This document shows, piece by piece, positions 1 through 7,517 of a stretch of DNA of 64,000 nucleotides. The translations under genes were made by a program, and so were the position numbers. Source of the DNA: Acidobacteriota bacterium (lineage in GTDB: Bacteria; Acidobacteriota; Blastocatellia; Pyrinomonadales; Pyrinomonadaceae). The notes below the pieces were generated by a model, which ran no database searches, was not told the DNA's origin, and saw nothing but the letters and a program-made list of their open reading frames with translations. The stretch lies in assembly GCA_023389035.1 (NCBI GenBank), contig JAEWFC010000016.1, positions 62,001 through 126,000 on the forward strand, written 5' to 3'. Each line of letters starts with the position of its first letter. The stretch's first letter is position 1.

Positions 1-1
1 G

Positions 2-1003
2 AATGATAACCTGACCGTCGAGACGGTCTGGAAGAATGGCGGCGACCTGCGTGTGCTGGTCACAGATCTGGGCGTTCGCGAACGGGTAAAGAAGGAGATC
101 GCCGACGAGATCAAGCGGCTCAGCAGTATACAGAGCGAGGAAGAGATCGGTTCATCGCGGCAATGGGAACTAGCACAGGAGCTTCGAACCAAGAGCGAGA
201 ACGAAGGCATCACGTGGCGTTCGATCGCGGGCTCGAGCGTAAGCGGGTCCGCGTCTACGCCTCCGGGATTTGATATCCCGGCTGTGCCCGATGCCCTGCC
301 GATGAAGCCCGAGTATGAACGATGGAAAACGCGTGCAGGCGATGTGGAGATCCGAGTAGGTGACGGCGGCGAAGGGCTCTTTAAGGTGCAGGCCGGGCGT
401 GCAGCGAAATTCAAGGATGGCACCTTTACCGACCCGGTGATATCGACCGACGGCCGATGGATAATGGTGAATCGTCACCATGACGACAGCGAGCCGAGCC
501 TGGTTGTGATAAACGCAGCCAGCGGTTCCGAAACGGTCGTGCGGCTTGAGGAGTACGGCGGCGAACTCGCAATAGTTTATCTGCCATCGATCAGCCGCTT
601 CCTGATCGGCAGCCTTTCGTACAGCGAATACGACGACCATTACGAGGCGACCGAGGACGTAGGCTTTGGACGTGTTCAATATCGGCCGGAGACATTTAAG
701 CTGGTCGACCCCGCTCGAGGCACGTTTCGCGAAGTGCCGGCCGGTGAGTTTCGTCCTCTGACGCACCAATCGTTCCGCCAACTGCAGCCGACGGGCCGCA
801 CCAACGAATATTGGGCGGCGATCCCGGACGAAAGCAGAAACGAGACGCGGGTCGGATTTTATGACGCGGGGACATTTGGGTTCCGCGAAGTGGCAAAGAT
901 CCCGAAGATCGTCTTCGACAGCCTGGATATGTGGGTCGACGGCGGCCGGATATACTTTGTGTATCGGGGACACCTGCTATCAGCTCCTTTGATGGCTAAC
1001 TGA
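2..1003 (+). CDS. hypothetical protein, 5'-truncated by window edge
   Basis: The reading frame is open to the first bases of the window, so the gene begins upstream and only its C-terminal part is visible. A GTG at 53 is just an internal codon. The visible part starts with a charged helical stretch (GVRERVKKEIADEIKRL). It continues with beta-rich segments such as STDGRWIMVNRH and SRFLIGSLSYSEYDDHYEATED, which resemble blades of a WD40/TolB-like propeller. That fold is an inference from pattern, and I recognise no catalytic motif. It ends at TGA just before a strong hairpin. The function is unknown. Confidence 0.6.
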   Translation, partial: NDNLTVETVWKNGGDLRVLVTDLGVRERVKKEIADEIKRLSSIQSEEEIGSSRQWELAQELRTKSENEGITWRSIAGSSVSGSASTPPGFDIPAVPDALPMKPEYERWKTRAGDVEIRVGDGGEGLFKVQAGRAAKFKDGTFTDPVISTDGRWIMVNRHHDDSEPSLVVINAASGSETVVRLEEYGGELAIVYLPSISRFLIGSLSYSEYDDHYEATEDVGFGRVQYRPETFKLVDPARGTFREVPAGEFRPLTHQSFRQLQPTGRTNEYWAAIPDESRNETRVGFYDAGTFGFREVAKIPKIVFDSLDMWVDGGRIYFVYRGHLLSAPLMAN

Positions 1004-1016
1004 AGGGTTCGCTAGA

Positions 1017-1072
1017 GTTAAGTTGCGGCCGGCCGTCTGCATCCAGGGACGGCGGCCGCTTAACCTTTTAAA
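1017..1072 (+). terminator. hairpin terminator after the partial gene
   Basis: A long GC-rich inverted repeat lies 14 bases after the stop codon: GTTAAG...CGGCCGGCCGTC on the left pairs with GACGGCGGCCGCTTAAC on the right, and CTTTTA follows. It separates the upstream transcript from the repeat-protein gene at 1239. Confidence 0.6.
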
Positions 1073-1238
1073 CCATACCGTTCACGGCTGACACGATACC
1101 GTCTACCATCCACGCACGAAATCCGTACAAAATACGGTTAAGTTGTTGATTTTATTAGAGCGGAATGAGGCTTGCTTTTCCCCTATTACATTGAAATCTG
1201 CGTTTTTATACCGAATGAACGGTTAGCGAGGGGGAAAT

Positions 1239-3275
1239 ATGCGATCGAGTTTAAGAAAAGTACTTGTGGGGACGGTTGCCGCGAGCTTTATGTTTGCGAC
1301 GATGCCGGTCGGCGAGGCGTTTGGACAGGGCCGGGGGCGCGGCGGCGACAAGCGTGGCGGCGGCGGTGGAGCCGCGGAACAGAAACAGCAGCGTGGCGGC
1401 GGTGGTGGCCAACAGCGTCAGCAGCGGGCTCAACAGCCACAGCAACAGCGTGGCGGCGGCCAGCAGCGTCAGCAGATGATGCAGCAGCGCCAGCAACGTG
1501 CACAGCAGCCGCAGCAACAGCGTGGCGGCGGTAATGATCGCCGTCAGCAGATGATGCAGCAGCGCCAACAGCAAATGCAGGCTCAGCGCCAACAGCGTGC
1601 ACAGCAGCCGCAGCAGCAGCGTGGCGGCGGTAATGATCGGCGTCAGCAGATGATGCAGCAGCGCCAGCAGCAAATGCAGGCTCAGCGCCAACAGCGTGCA
1701 CAGCAGCAGCAGCGTGGCGGCGGTAATGATCGCCGTCAGCAGATGATGCAGCAGCGCCAACAGCAAATGCAGCAACGGGCTCAGCAGCGCGGCGGCGGTA
1801 ACGATCGACGACAGCAGATGATGCAGCAGCGCCAGCAGCAAATGGTGCAGCAGCGGCAAGACCGTGCACAACGCGGCCAGCAGCGAAATTGGGAAAACCA
1901 ACAGCGTCGCGGCGGCAATGATCGACGACAGCAGATGATACAGCAGCGTCAGCAGATGCCGCAGGTCTGGAACGATCGTGCTGAGCGTCGCCGACAGCGT
2001 GTTCAGCAGGCTGATCAGCGGACCATCTTCCAGCCGGGCTTTGAACGCGGTGACCGCAGGAACCGCGCTGATCGCGGTAATCGAGGCGATGCGAGATTTA
2101 ATAATGACAACCCGCGAGCCCGTTGGAACCGCGAGAGCAACGGAACGCCTTTCTGGGCCAACCGCAATTACGAAACGCCGCGTTATAACCGTGAGCGACG
2201 TGAATCGCGAAACTGGGACCGTGACCGTCTGAACGTTTACAGCAACTGGGACCGGTACAGTGCGTGGGACCGCGATGACGATCGTCGGGAACGACGCCGT
2301 GACCGTCGAGATCGCTGGGACCGAGATCGTTGGGACAATGTCTCGATCTTCCCGGTGGTAAATTGGGGAGACCGATACCGCAATTCTTATCCGGTCGTAA
2401 CTTACTCGATCGTCGAGCAGTATTACCAGCCGTATTACGCTCCTGTGAGCTACGATCCGTATTACAGTTCGTATTATCCGCAGCAGAATTACGGTTGGAC
2501 GAGCCCGGCCTATGTCTCGTATGACCCGTATTACGGCGGCTATAGCAGCCCGTATTATGGCGGATATTCTAGCCCGACCTATGGCGGCTATGATCCGTAC
2601 TACGCGTCGTATGACCCGTACAATAGCGGCTATTATCCGGTCAACAACGATTATTATTACGAGGACGGCTATTATGGCGACGACTATTACGGCTACAACC
2701 GCGGCGGCGACTGGAAAGACGCTTTGCTGAGAACGGTTCTCGCGGTAGTCTTCGGCGGTGTCAACGACGGTTACGGGTATGACGATTACGATACCTATGC
2801 ATCGTACGCACCGGTCGATCCGTACTATACGTATAACGGTTACACGCCGGTATATGCGCCGGGTGGCTATTACACCAGCCAACCGACTTGGATCTATTCG
2901 CCGGCGACATATGATGCGACACCGTATTCAAATACGCCGTATCGCTCGATGATCTATGCGGATCCTTACACCCGTGACGTTACCCGTCAAGCTCTTGCTG
3001 TCGGTTATCAGCAGGGTTTTGAGGATGGACGCAACTCAGCTCTTTACGAGATGAGCTCGTACAACGACCCGTACAGCTATGGTTACGGCGGGTCGTCGAT
3101 CTATTCAAGCTACTCGACCAGCTTGGCCGAACGTGAGCAGTATCTGCGTGAAGGCTACGAGATGGGTTATCGCGACGCGATGGAAGACCGAGATTCGTAT
3201 GGGCTTTACGAGGGCGGCGGCAGCGCTGACCTGGTAAACGTATTGCTCGGAACCGTCTTGGGCGGGATCGTGTAA
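1239..3275 (+). CDS. secreted Gln/Arg/Gly-rich and Tyr-rich repeat protein
   Basis: This 678-residue protein has a clear N-terminal signal peptide (residues 1 to about 30, ending VGEAFGQ). Residues 30-250 are almost purely Q, R, G and M. They contain five imperfect copies of a unit built around RGGGNDRRQQMMQQRQQQM, and the DNA repeats with it. Residues 250-370 are Arg/Asp/Trp-rich. Residues 375-600 are Tyr/Pro/Gly/Ser-rich, with many YDPYY and YGGY motifs. The C-terminus has two similar motifs, GYQQGFEDGRNSA and GYEMGYRDAMEDR, and two hydrophobic Gly-containing stretches (LLRTVLAVVFGG, VNVLLGTVLGGIV). A GAGGGGG ribosome site at 1228-1234 supports the ATG. The composition suggests an intrinsically disordered, possibly aggregating or matrix-type exported protein. 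That role is inference, and I recognise no family. Confidence 0.8.
   Translation: MRSSLRKVLVGTVAASFMFATMPVGEAFGQGRGRGGDKRGGGGGAAEQKQQRGGGGGQQRQQRAQQPQQQRGGGQQRQQMMQQRQQRAQQPQQQRGGGNDRRQQMMQQRQQQMQAQRQQRAQQPQQQRGGGNDRRQQMMQQRQQQMQAQRQQRAQQQQRGGGNDRRQQMMQQRQQQMQQRAQQRGGGNDRRQQMMQQRQQQMVQQRQDRAQRGQQRNWENQQRRGGNDRRQQMIQQRQQMPQVWNDRAERRRQRVQQADQRTIFQPGFERGDRRNRADRGNRGDARFNNDNPRARWNRESNGTPFWANRNYETPRYNRERRESRNWDRDRLNVYSNWDRYSAWDRDDDRRERRRDRRDRWDRDRWDNVSIFPVVNWGDRYRNSYPVVTYSIVEQYYQPYYAPVSYDPYYSSYYPQQNYGWTSPAYVSYDPYYGGYSSPYYGGYSSPTYGGYDPYYASYDPYNSGYYPVNNDYYYEDGYYGDDYYGYNRGGDWKDALLRTVLAVVFGGVNDGYGYDDYDTYASYAPVDPYYTYNGYTPVYAPGGYYTSQPTWIYSPATYDATPYSNTPYRSMIYADPYTRDVTRQALAVGYQQGFEDGRNSALYEMSSYNDPYSYGYGGSSIYSSYSTSLAEREQYLREGYEMGYRDAMEDRDSYGLYEGGGSADLVNVLLGTVLGGIV
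1480..1960 (+). repeat. in-frame tandem repeat inside the Q/R/G-rich protein
   Basis: About five degenerate direct repeats share the core cgtggcggcggtaatgat followed by cgccgtcagcagatgatgca. The first three units are nearly identical and close to 90-100 bases long; the last two are shortened and diverged. All preserve the reading frame. Such repeats can change copy number by slippage or recombination. Confidence 0.8.
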
Positions 3276-3297
3276 GCAAGGCTTGGCGTTGCTAGTT

Positions 3298-3332
3298 AAA
3301 GGCCCGCGGTTAATATCCGCGGGCCTTTATTA
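3298..3332 (+). terminator. rho-independent terminator of the repeat-protein gene
   Basis: A perfect 12-bp stem, AAAGGCCCGCGG with CCGCGGGCCTTT, has a 7-base loop (TTAATAT) and is followed by a short AT-rich tail. It lies 23 bases after the TAA at 3275. Confidence 0.85.
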
Positions 3333-3425
3333 TGCCCGGAAACCTTGCTAATCGTGCCGACATTTGGTTTAATTATGGTTTGCGTCAGTCGCAGAATCTC
3401 GGCCGAAAGGAGGTGAGACGACAAA

Positions 3426-3656
3426 ATGGCATTTATAACAGTTCACAATAACGAATCGATCGAAGGAGCACTTCGACGTTTCAAACGTAAGGTGATCAGC
3501 GAAGAGATCATCAAGGACCTGAAAAAACACGCTCACTTCATCCCGCCGGGACAGAAGGCAAAGCTAAAATCGGTGAACGCCCGCAAGCGTAACCGCCGGC
3601 GTTTTCGCCAACAGCGCCCGATGGGCGCCGGCTCGCGTCCGATGGGCGGTCGTTAA
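3426..3656 (+). CDS. rpsU: 30S ribosomal protein bS21
   Basis: This 76-residue basic protein matches ribosomal protein S21 over its whole length: N-terminal VHNNESIEGALRRFKRKV, then a central Lys-rich helix and an Arg-rich tail (RKRNRRRFRQQRP). S21 binds the 30S platform near the anti-Shine-Dalgarno end of 16S rRNA and assists initiation. The tail ends in a Gly/Arg/Met extension (GAGSRPMGGR), longer than the compact Escherichia coli form. An unusually strong ribosome site, AAAGGAGGTGAG at 3406-3417, precedes the ATG. The gene stands alone between two terminators. Confidence 0.95.
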   Translation: MAFITVHNNESIEGALRRFKRKVISEEIIKDLKKHAHFIPPGQKAKLKSVNARKRNRRRFRQQRPMGAGSRPMGGR

Positions 3657-3673
3657 GGCGAGCGAATAATACT

Positions 3674-3711
3674 AAAAATGCGTGATGCGACATTTTGCAT
3701 CACGCATTTTT
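3674..3711 (+). terminator. rho-independent terminator after rpsU
   Basis: A perfect 15-bp stem, AAAAATGCGTGATGC with GCATCACGCATTTTT, has an 8-base loop and a run of T. It follows the rpsU stop by 17 bases. The flanking A and T runs would let it work in both directions. Confidence 0.9.
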
Positions 3712-3982
3712 CGTTTTACATCAGTTCTCTTCCGAGTTTCTTATTATCTTATTTCGTGGTTGCTGCTTCTTTTCTTGTTTCGTTCCTTCCGATGTACGGT
3801 AAATCACCACGAAATGGGAAAAGGGGAAATCGAAAAGGCATTGTGGTGCTGCTGTTATTGTTTCGCGGTTATTACGGTTAAACCACGAATGAGGAAAAGG
3901 AAAATAGAAAAACTTAAACTACGCTCTTTTAGATCTTTTGCATTGGAAACTATACTTATCGTTTTGCAGTATTTAAGCAGTA
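3712..3982. other. AT-rich intergenic stretch with alternating inverted repeats
   Basis: This 271-base stretch has no credible gene; the open frames here run through the rpsU terminator or into surE out of frame. It contains four related short elements in alternating orientation: TTTCGTGGTTGCTGCTTCTT at 3752, ACCACGAAATGGGAAAAGG at 3806, TTGTGGTGCTGCTGTTATTG at 3841 and ACCACGAATGAGGAAAAGG at 3882. The surE promoter must lie in the AT-rich right half, but I cannot single out a good -35/-10 pair. Confidence 0.6.
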
Positions 3983-4741
3983 ATGGACAAAGGCAGAAAG
4001 AAGATCCTGATAACAAACGACGACGGAATACACTCTGAGGGCATAGCAGCTCTCGAGGCTGCGGTCCGTGAGATCGGTCAGGTTTACGTCGTAGCTCCGG
4101 AATCGGAGATGAGCGGGGCGGCACACAGCCTTACGCTTGCTCGGCCGCTGCGGATCAGGCAGATAGACGAGTTTCACTGGACGGTCGACGGCACACCGAC
4201 CGATTGCGTAACGCTCGCTCTCAATCAGATTCTCGCACCGGACATTCGCCCGGACATCTGCGTTTCGGGGATCAATCACGGAGCGAATCTTGGCGACGAC
4301 GCGACATATTCAGGTACGGTCGCGGGAGCGATGGAAGCAACGATACTCGGCGTTCCCGGCCTGGCGTTCAGCCTCACATCAACGCGCAGCCATGATTTTA
4401 CTGAATCGGCAAAGATCGCCCGCGAAGTAACGATAAAGGCACTCGCCGAAGGACTTCCCGAAGGAACGCTTCTGAATGTGAACATTCCTAAGGGAACGCC
4501 CGCCGGTATCCGCGTCACGAAGCAAGGCTTTAAGTCGGCACGGCCTGTGATCAGCGAACACATCGATCCGCGAGGCAAGCTTTATTATTGGATCGGCGAA
4601 GAACGGAACGGATTTCGTGCAGAAGGCGGAACGGATTTCGAAGCGATCGATGCAGGCTACGTTTCGGTCACGCCGATGCGAAGCGATCTGACGAACTACC
4701 TCGTGCTTGACGAGCTTAAAGACTGGGAAAACGATCAATAA
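3983..4741 (+). CDS. surE: 5'/3'-nucleotidase SurE
   Basis: This 252-residue protein matches the SurE family of metal-dependent nucleoside monophosphatases, which act on 5'- and 3'-nucleotides in stationary phase and stress. The N-terminal ILITNDDG motif (residues 8-15) supplies the two metal-binding aspartates. The other conserved blocks are VVAPESEMSGAAHSLTL and SGINHGANLGDDATYSGTVAGAMEA. Length is normal for the family. It is followed with almost no gap by pcm, an arrangement also seen in Escherichia coli, where surE and pcm form a stationary-phase survival operon. Confidence 0.95.
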   Translation: MDKGRKKILITNDDGIHSEGIAALEAAVREIGQVYVVAPESEMSGAAHSLTLARPLRIRQIDEFHWTVDGTPTDCVTLALNQILAPDIRPDICVSGINHGANLGDDATYSGTVAGAMEATILGVPGLAFSLTSTRSHDFTESAKIAREVTIKALAEGLPEGTLLNVNIPKGTPAGIRVTKQGFKSARPVISEHIDPRGKLYYWIGEERNGFRAEGGTDFEAIDAGYVSVTPMRSDLTNYLVLDELKDWENDQ

Positions 4742-4742
4742 C

Positions 4743-5417
4743 TTGAACGGATTCGCCAAAAAACCTAACGACGACGGATTTGAGATACCACGCGGCCGCA
4801 TGGTCGATTATCTTCGCTCGCATTACAAGATAGCCGACGAACGCGTGCTGGCCGCGATGAATACGGTCCCTCGGCACCTGTTCGTGCCCGACGCACTGCG
4901 TGCACAAGCGTATAAAGATAACGCACTGCCCATCGCCGGCGGCCAAACAATATCGCAGCCGTTTATCGTGGCGAGAATGTCGGAACTGCTGCAGCTGACG
5001 GGCCGCGAACGCGTGCTTGAGATCGGTTCGGGATCGGGATATCAGACCGCTGTTCTGGCACTGCTTGCGAGAAAGGTCTTCGCGATAGAGCGTCTTCCCG
5101 CGTTGGCCGCAGAGGCGAAAACACGACTGATGAACATGGGTTATCGGAACGTGTCATTCCGGACAGCCGACGGCACCGCGGGTTGGGAAGTTTACGCACC
5201 CTTTGACGCGATGCTGGTTGCGGCAGGCGGGCCTGAGATACCCGAGCCGCTCGTAAACCAGCTGGAGATCGGCGGACGCATGGTCATACCGGTCGGCAAG
5301 GAAAAACGTTCGCAGGTGCTGGTCCGCGTTACGCGGACGACAAAAGGCTACGACACCGAGAACTGCGGGCCATGCTCGTTCGTTCCACTCATCGGCCAAC
5401 ACGGCTGGGAAAATTAG
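4743..5417 (+). CDS. pcm: protein-L-isoaspartate O-methyltransferase
   Basis: The enzyme uses S-adenosylmethionine to methylate L-isoaspartyl residues and so starts repair of aged proteins. Family blocks are visible: VPRHLFVPDALRAQAY, ALPIAGGQTISQPFIVARM (substrate region), the SAM-binding motif VLEIGSGSGYQTAVLA, and FDAMLVAAGGPEIPEPLVNQL. The start is uncertain. I chose the TTG at 4743, one base after the surE stop, which fits translational coupling. A TTG at 4707 would overlap surE, and an ATG at 4800 would still leave the catalytic core intact. None has a strong ribosome site. Confidence 0.9.
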   Translation: MNGFAKKPNDDGFEIPRGRMVDYLRSHYKIADERVLAAMNTVPRHLFVPDALRAQAYKDNALPIAGGQTISQPFIVARMSELLQLTGRERVLEIGSGSGYQTAVLALLARKVFAIERLPALAAEAKTRLMNMGYRNVSFRTADGTAGWEVYAPFDAMLVAAGGPEIPEPLVNQLEIGGRMVIPVGKEKRSQVLVRVTRTTKGYDTENCGPCSFVPLIGQHGWEN

Positions 5418-5444
5418 ATATTCTATTGCGACGAGGAGTTCTGC

Positions 5445-6044
5445 TTGAAGAAGATTTTTGAATACGTTCGCTGGCTAAAAGAGTGGGTCGAAGGTTATGC
5501 CGAGACCCCACACGCACAATGGGCATTGTTTCTGATCGCCTTTGTTGAATCGTCATTTTTCCCGATCCCTCCGGACGTGCTGCTGATCGCGATGGCGGTA
5601 ATGGTGCCGGCGAAAGCGTTTCGTTACGCCCTGATCTGTACCGCAGGTTCGGTGCTTGGCGGCATCGGCGGCTACTTGATCGGGTGGGGATTCTTCGAGG
5701 CGATGGGACAGCCGATCCTCGAGTTCTATGGCGCGATGGGCCACTATGACCATGTGCGGGGGCTATATAATGAGCACGCATTCTGGGCAATATTCTCGGC
5801 AGCTCTGACCCCGATCCCGTACAAGGTGTTCACGATCGCTGCGGGAGCTTTTGAGATCTCGGTGGTCACGCTGGTGACTGCATCGATCATCGGCCGCGGA
5901 CTGCGGTTTTTCGGCGTCGCCGCTCTTTTCTACTTTTTCGGCGCACCGATCAAGAAATTCATCGATAAATATTTCGAGATCCTGTCGGTCGTATTCCTGG
6001 TGCTGCTGATCGGCGGGTTCGTTGTCGTCCGGGTGTTATTGTAA
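5445..6044 (+). CDS. YqaA/DedA-family membrane protein
   Basis: This 199-residue polytopic protein belongs to the SNARE-associated/DedA (VTT) superfamily, YqaA branch. Members are inner-membrane proteins, and some DedA proteins act in lipid-carrier recycling; the substrate here is not evident. Hallmarks are the hydrophobic re-entrant segment FLIAFVESSFFPIPPDVLLIAMA, then GSVLGGIGGYLIGWGFF and TPIPYKVFTIAAGAF, and further transmembrane helices at the C-terminus. The start is a TTG with GAGGAG at 5433-5438. It follows pcm by 27 bases, so it is probably cotranscribed with surE-pcm. Confidence 0.85.
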   Translation: MKKIFEYVRWLKEWVEGYAETPHAQWALFLIAFVESSFFPIPPDVLLIAMAVMVPAKAFRYALICTAGSVLGGIGGYLIGWGFFEAMGQPILEFYGAMGHYDHVRGLYNEHAFWAIFSAALTPIPYKVFTIAAGAFEISVVTLVTASIIGRGLRFFGVAALFYFFGAPIKKFIDKYFEILSVVFLVLLIGGFVVVRVLL

Positions 6045-6052
6045 AACACAGG

Positions 6053-6081
6053 TTGACATGCACCAGCGGCCGCCATAGACT
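6053..6081 (+). promoter_or_regulatory. sigma-70-type promoter for tRNA-Pro
   Basis: A perfect -35 box TTGACA (6053-6058) and the -10-like TAGACT (6076-6081) are separated by 17 bases. The predicted start lies about 20 bases before the tRNA. Confidence 0.65.
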
Positions 6082-6107
6082 GATTGTTCGCGGCAAAACG
6101 CGATTGT

Positions 6108-6184
<77 letters not shown>

Positions 6185-6196
6185 TAAGATCAAAAA

Positions 6197-6233
6197 GAAA
6201 ACGGCTTCGGATCATCCGAGGCCGTTTTCGGTT
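6197..6233 (+). terminator. terminator after tRNA-Pro
   Basis: The stem GAAAACGGC...GCCGTTTTC is extended by an inner TCGGAT/ATCCGA pairing and followed by GGTTT. It lies 13 bases after the tRNA CCA end. Confidence 0.8.
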
Positions 6234-6277
6234 TAAATCTTTGTATCGATGTCGCTCGATCTGCGGCTTGGAAACTG

Positions 6278-6676
6278 TTACCGAAGCGCCATCAAGACCC
6301 CGATCAAGGCAAGGATAATGAGAGCTGCTCCTACTCCGAAGATCACCAATCGAGTATTCGGGTTTCGGCGGATCTCAACGTTAGTGGTGCCCGACGCGGT
6401 TTCGAAGGTAGAGTTTATTTTGTAATCTGCGACCTGCTGATCAAGGATGTTGGCGTTACGAACAAGATTATTCATCTCTTCGTGCGCGGCGGCATTTCGA
6501 TGTTCCGCCTTTCGTTTTTCGACCGCGAGGCGAACTATCTCGTCCGCAGCCTTTTCGGTCACGCGCCGGGCTTGAGCTTCATCGAGATTATGAAGAGCAT
6601 TATCGACAATGTCCTCGGCCGAAACCGGAAACAGTGATCGCTTTTGCGGTACAAGTTCCTGTGATTCATCGTCCAT
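6278..6676 (-). CDS. hypothetical tail-anchored membrane protein
   Basis: This 132-residue protein has a charged, helical N-terminal part. Residues 20-80 are rich in Ala, Glu and Arg and likely coiled. A single C-terminal transmembrane helix (LVIFGVGAALIILALIGVLMAL) leaves only an Arg outside. The start codon abuts the stop of the gene at 6677-7390, so the two are almost certainly one operon. I do not recognise a family. The topology suggests a cytoplasmic domain held at the membrane. Confidence 0.7.
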   Translation of the reverse strand: MDDESQELVPQKRSLFPVSAEDIVDNALHNLDEAQARRVTEKAADEIVRLAVEKRKAEHRNAAAHEEMNNLVRNANILDQQVADYKINSTFETASGTTNVEIRRNPNTRLVIFGVGAALIILALIGVLMALR

Positions 6677-7390
6677 TTAACTTGACTCCCGTTTGATGTG
6701 AAGAGTGATGCGTCCGTAAGGGAATTCTATCACGTGGGTGACCTTCGGCTTCAGGTTTCGCTGCGAGAGCAGTTCGTGGATCATGGCAAATTCGGTTCGA
6801 AGATCCGAGACCATGATGCGGCTTTCCTCCGCGTGCGAATGCTTTAAGAGCTGTGCTGCAGCTACCATGTCTCCGCCCCCAAGCCACTCAAGCTTGCTTT
6901 CGACGGCGGGCGGCAGCTGAGCCGTAAATGCCTTAGCGATGAGCTGTTCGACCAGCGGTCTGAGCTTCTCTTCCCAATCGGCAGTGGTGACGTGCAGCTC
7001 GTGTTCATCCTTCGGCGAAAACTCTTCCATAAAATGCCGGAGCACATCGACCTTTAAATCGAATGGCATCACCTTTGGCATATAGACCAACAATCTCTCA
7101 AAGGTCTGCCGGTTCGCCCGCACCTCGCCTGATCTCCACTTACGATACGTCCGGCGTGCATACCGTGCCGGGCCGGGACCAAACTCATTCTTGTAAAGTT
7201 CGAACAAGGTTTCGATGTCCCGATCATCGAGCTTGAGCAATGCAGCGACCATCTCAGAATCCGTGAAACACCGCTCGGTCTTTTTGCCGAATAGCGAGGA
7301 CATGGAGTAACCGTTTGTGGCGCCGTACGCGATCAGCAATGCCAACACAACGACGGCGGCGATGATCGCAAGAAAGGTGAGAATGTCCAT
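6677..7390 (-). CDS. hypothetical membrane-anchored protein
   Basis: This 237-residue protein starts with one transmembrane helix (residues 3-22, ILTFLAIIAAVVVLALLIAYG). A soluble, mostly helical domain follows, with no recognised catalytic motif. The segment FGPGPARYARRTYRKWRSGEVRANRQTF is strongly basic. It is the first gene of a two-gene unit with the tail-anchored protein directly downstream. The two have opposite anchors, N-terminal and C-terminal, so they may form a membrane complex; that is inference. Confidence 0.7.
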   Translation of the reverse strand: MDILTFLAIIAAVVVLALLIAYGATNGYSMSSLFGKKTERCFTDSEMVAALLKLDDRDIETLFELYKNEFGPGPARYARRTYRKWRSGEVRANRQTFERLLVYMPKVMPFDLKVDVLRHFMEEFSPKDEHELHVTTADWEEKLRPLVEQLIAKAFTAQLPPAVESKLEWLGGGDMVAAAQLLKHSHAEESRIMVSDLRTEFAMIHELLSQRNLKPKVTHVIEFPYGRITLHIKRESS

Positions 7391-7465
7391 CGGGAAGAAC
7401 TACCTGACTATTCGGTTATGCATCAGGCGGGAAGATGTGTCAAACAGGTGCAGTCACGCACGAAA

Positions 7466-7496
7466 GAGGCGGTACCGACACATTCGGTACCGCCTC
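7466..7496 (-). terminator. terminator of the M16 peptidase gene
   Basis: A perfect 13-bp stem, GAGGCGGTACCGA with TCGGTACCGCCTC, encloses a 5-base loop. Read on the minus strand it follows the peptidase stop by about 20 bases and is followed by TTTC. The T tract is short. Confidence 0.7.
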
Positions 7497-7517
7497 ATCG
7501 AATTAACCGCACCCAAG

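Noticed and set aside
1251..2882. 543-codon minus-strand open frame opposite the Q/R/G-rich gene
   Set aside because: It is a composition shadow: the complement of repeated Gln and Arg codons gives Leu/Ala-rich sequence with no ribosome site or plausible domain, whereas the plus frame has a signal peptide and strong ribosome site.
3682..4038. 118-codon plus-strand frame between rpsU and surE
   Set aside because: It begins inside the rpsU terminator, runs out of frame into surE and is built from low-complexity AT-rich sequence.
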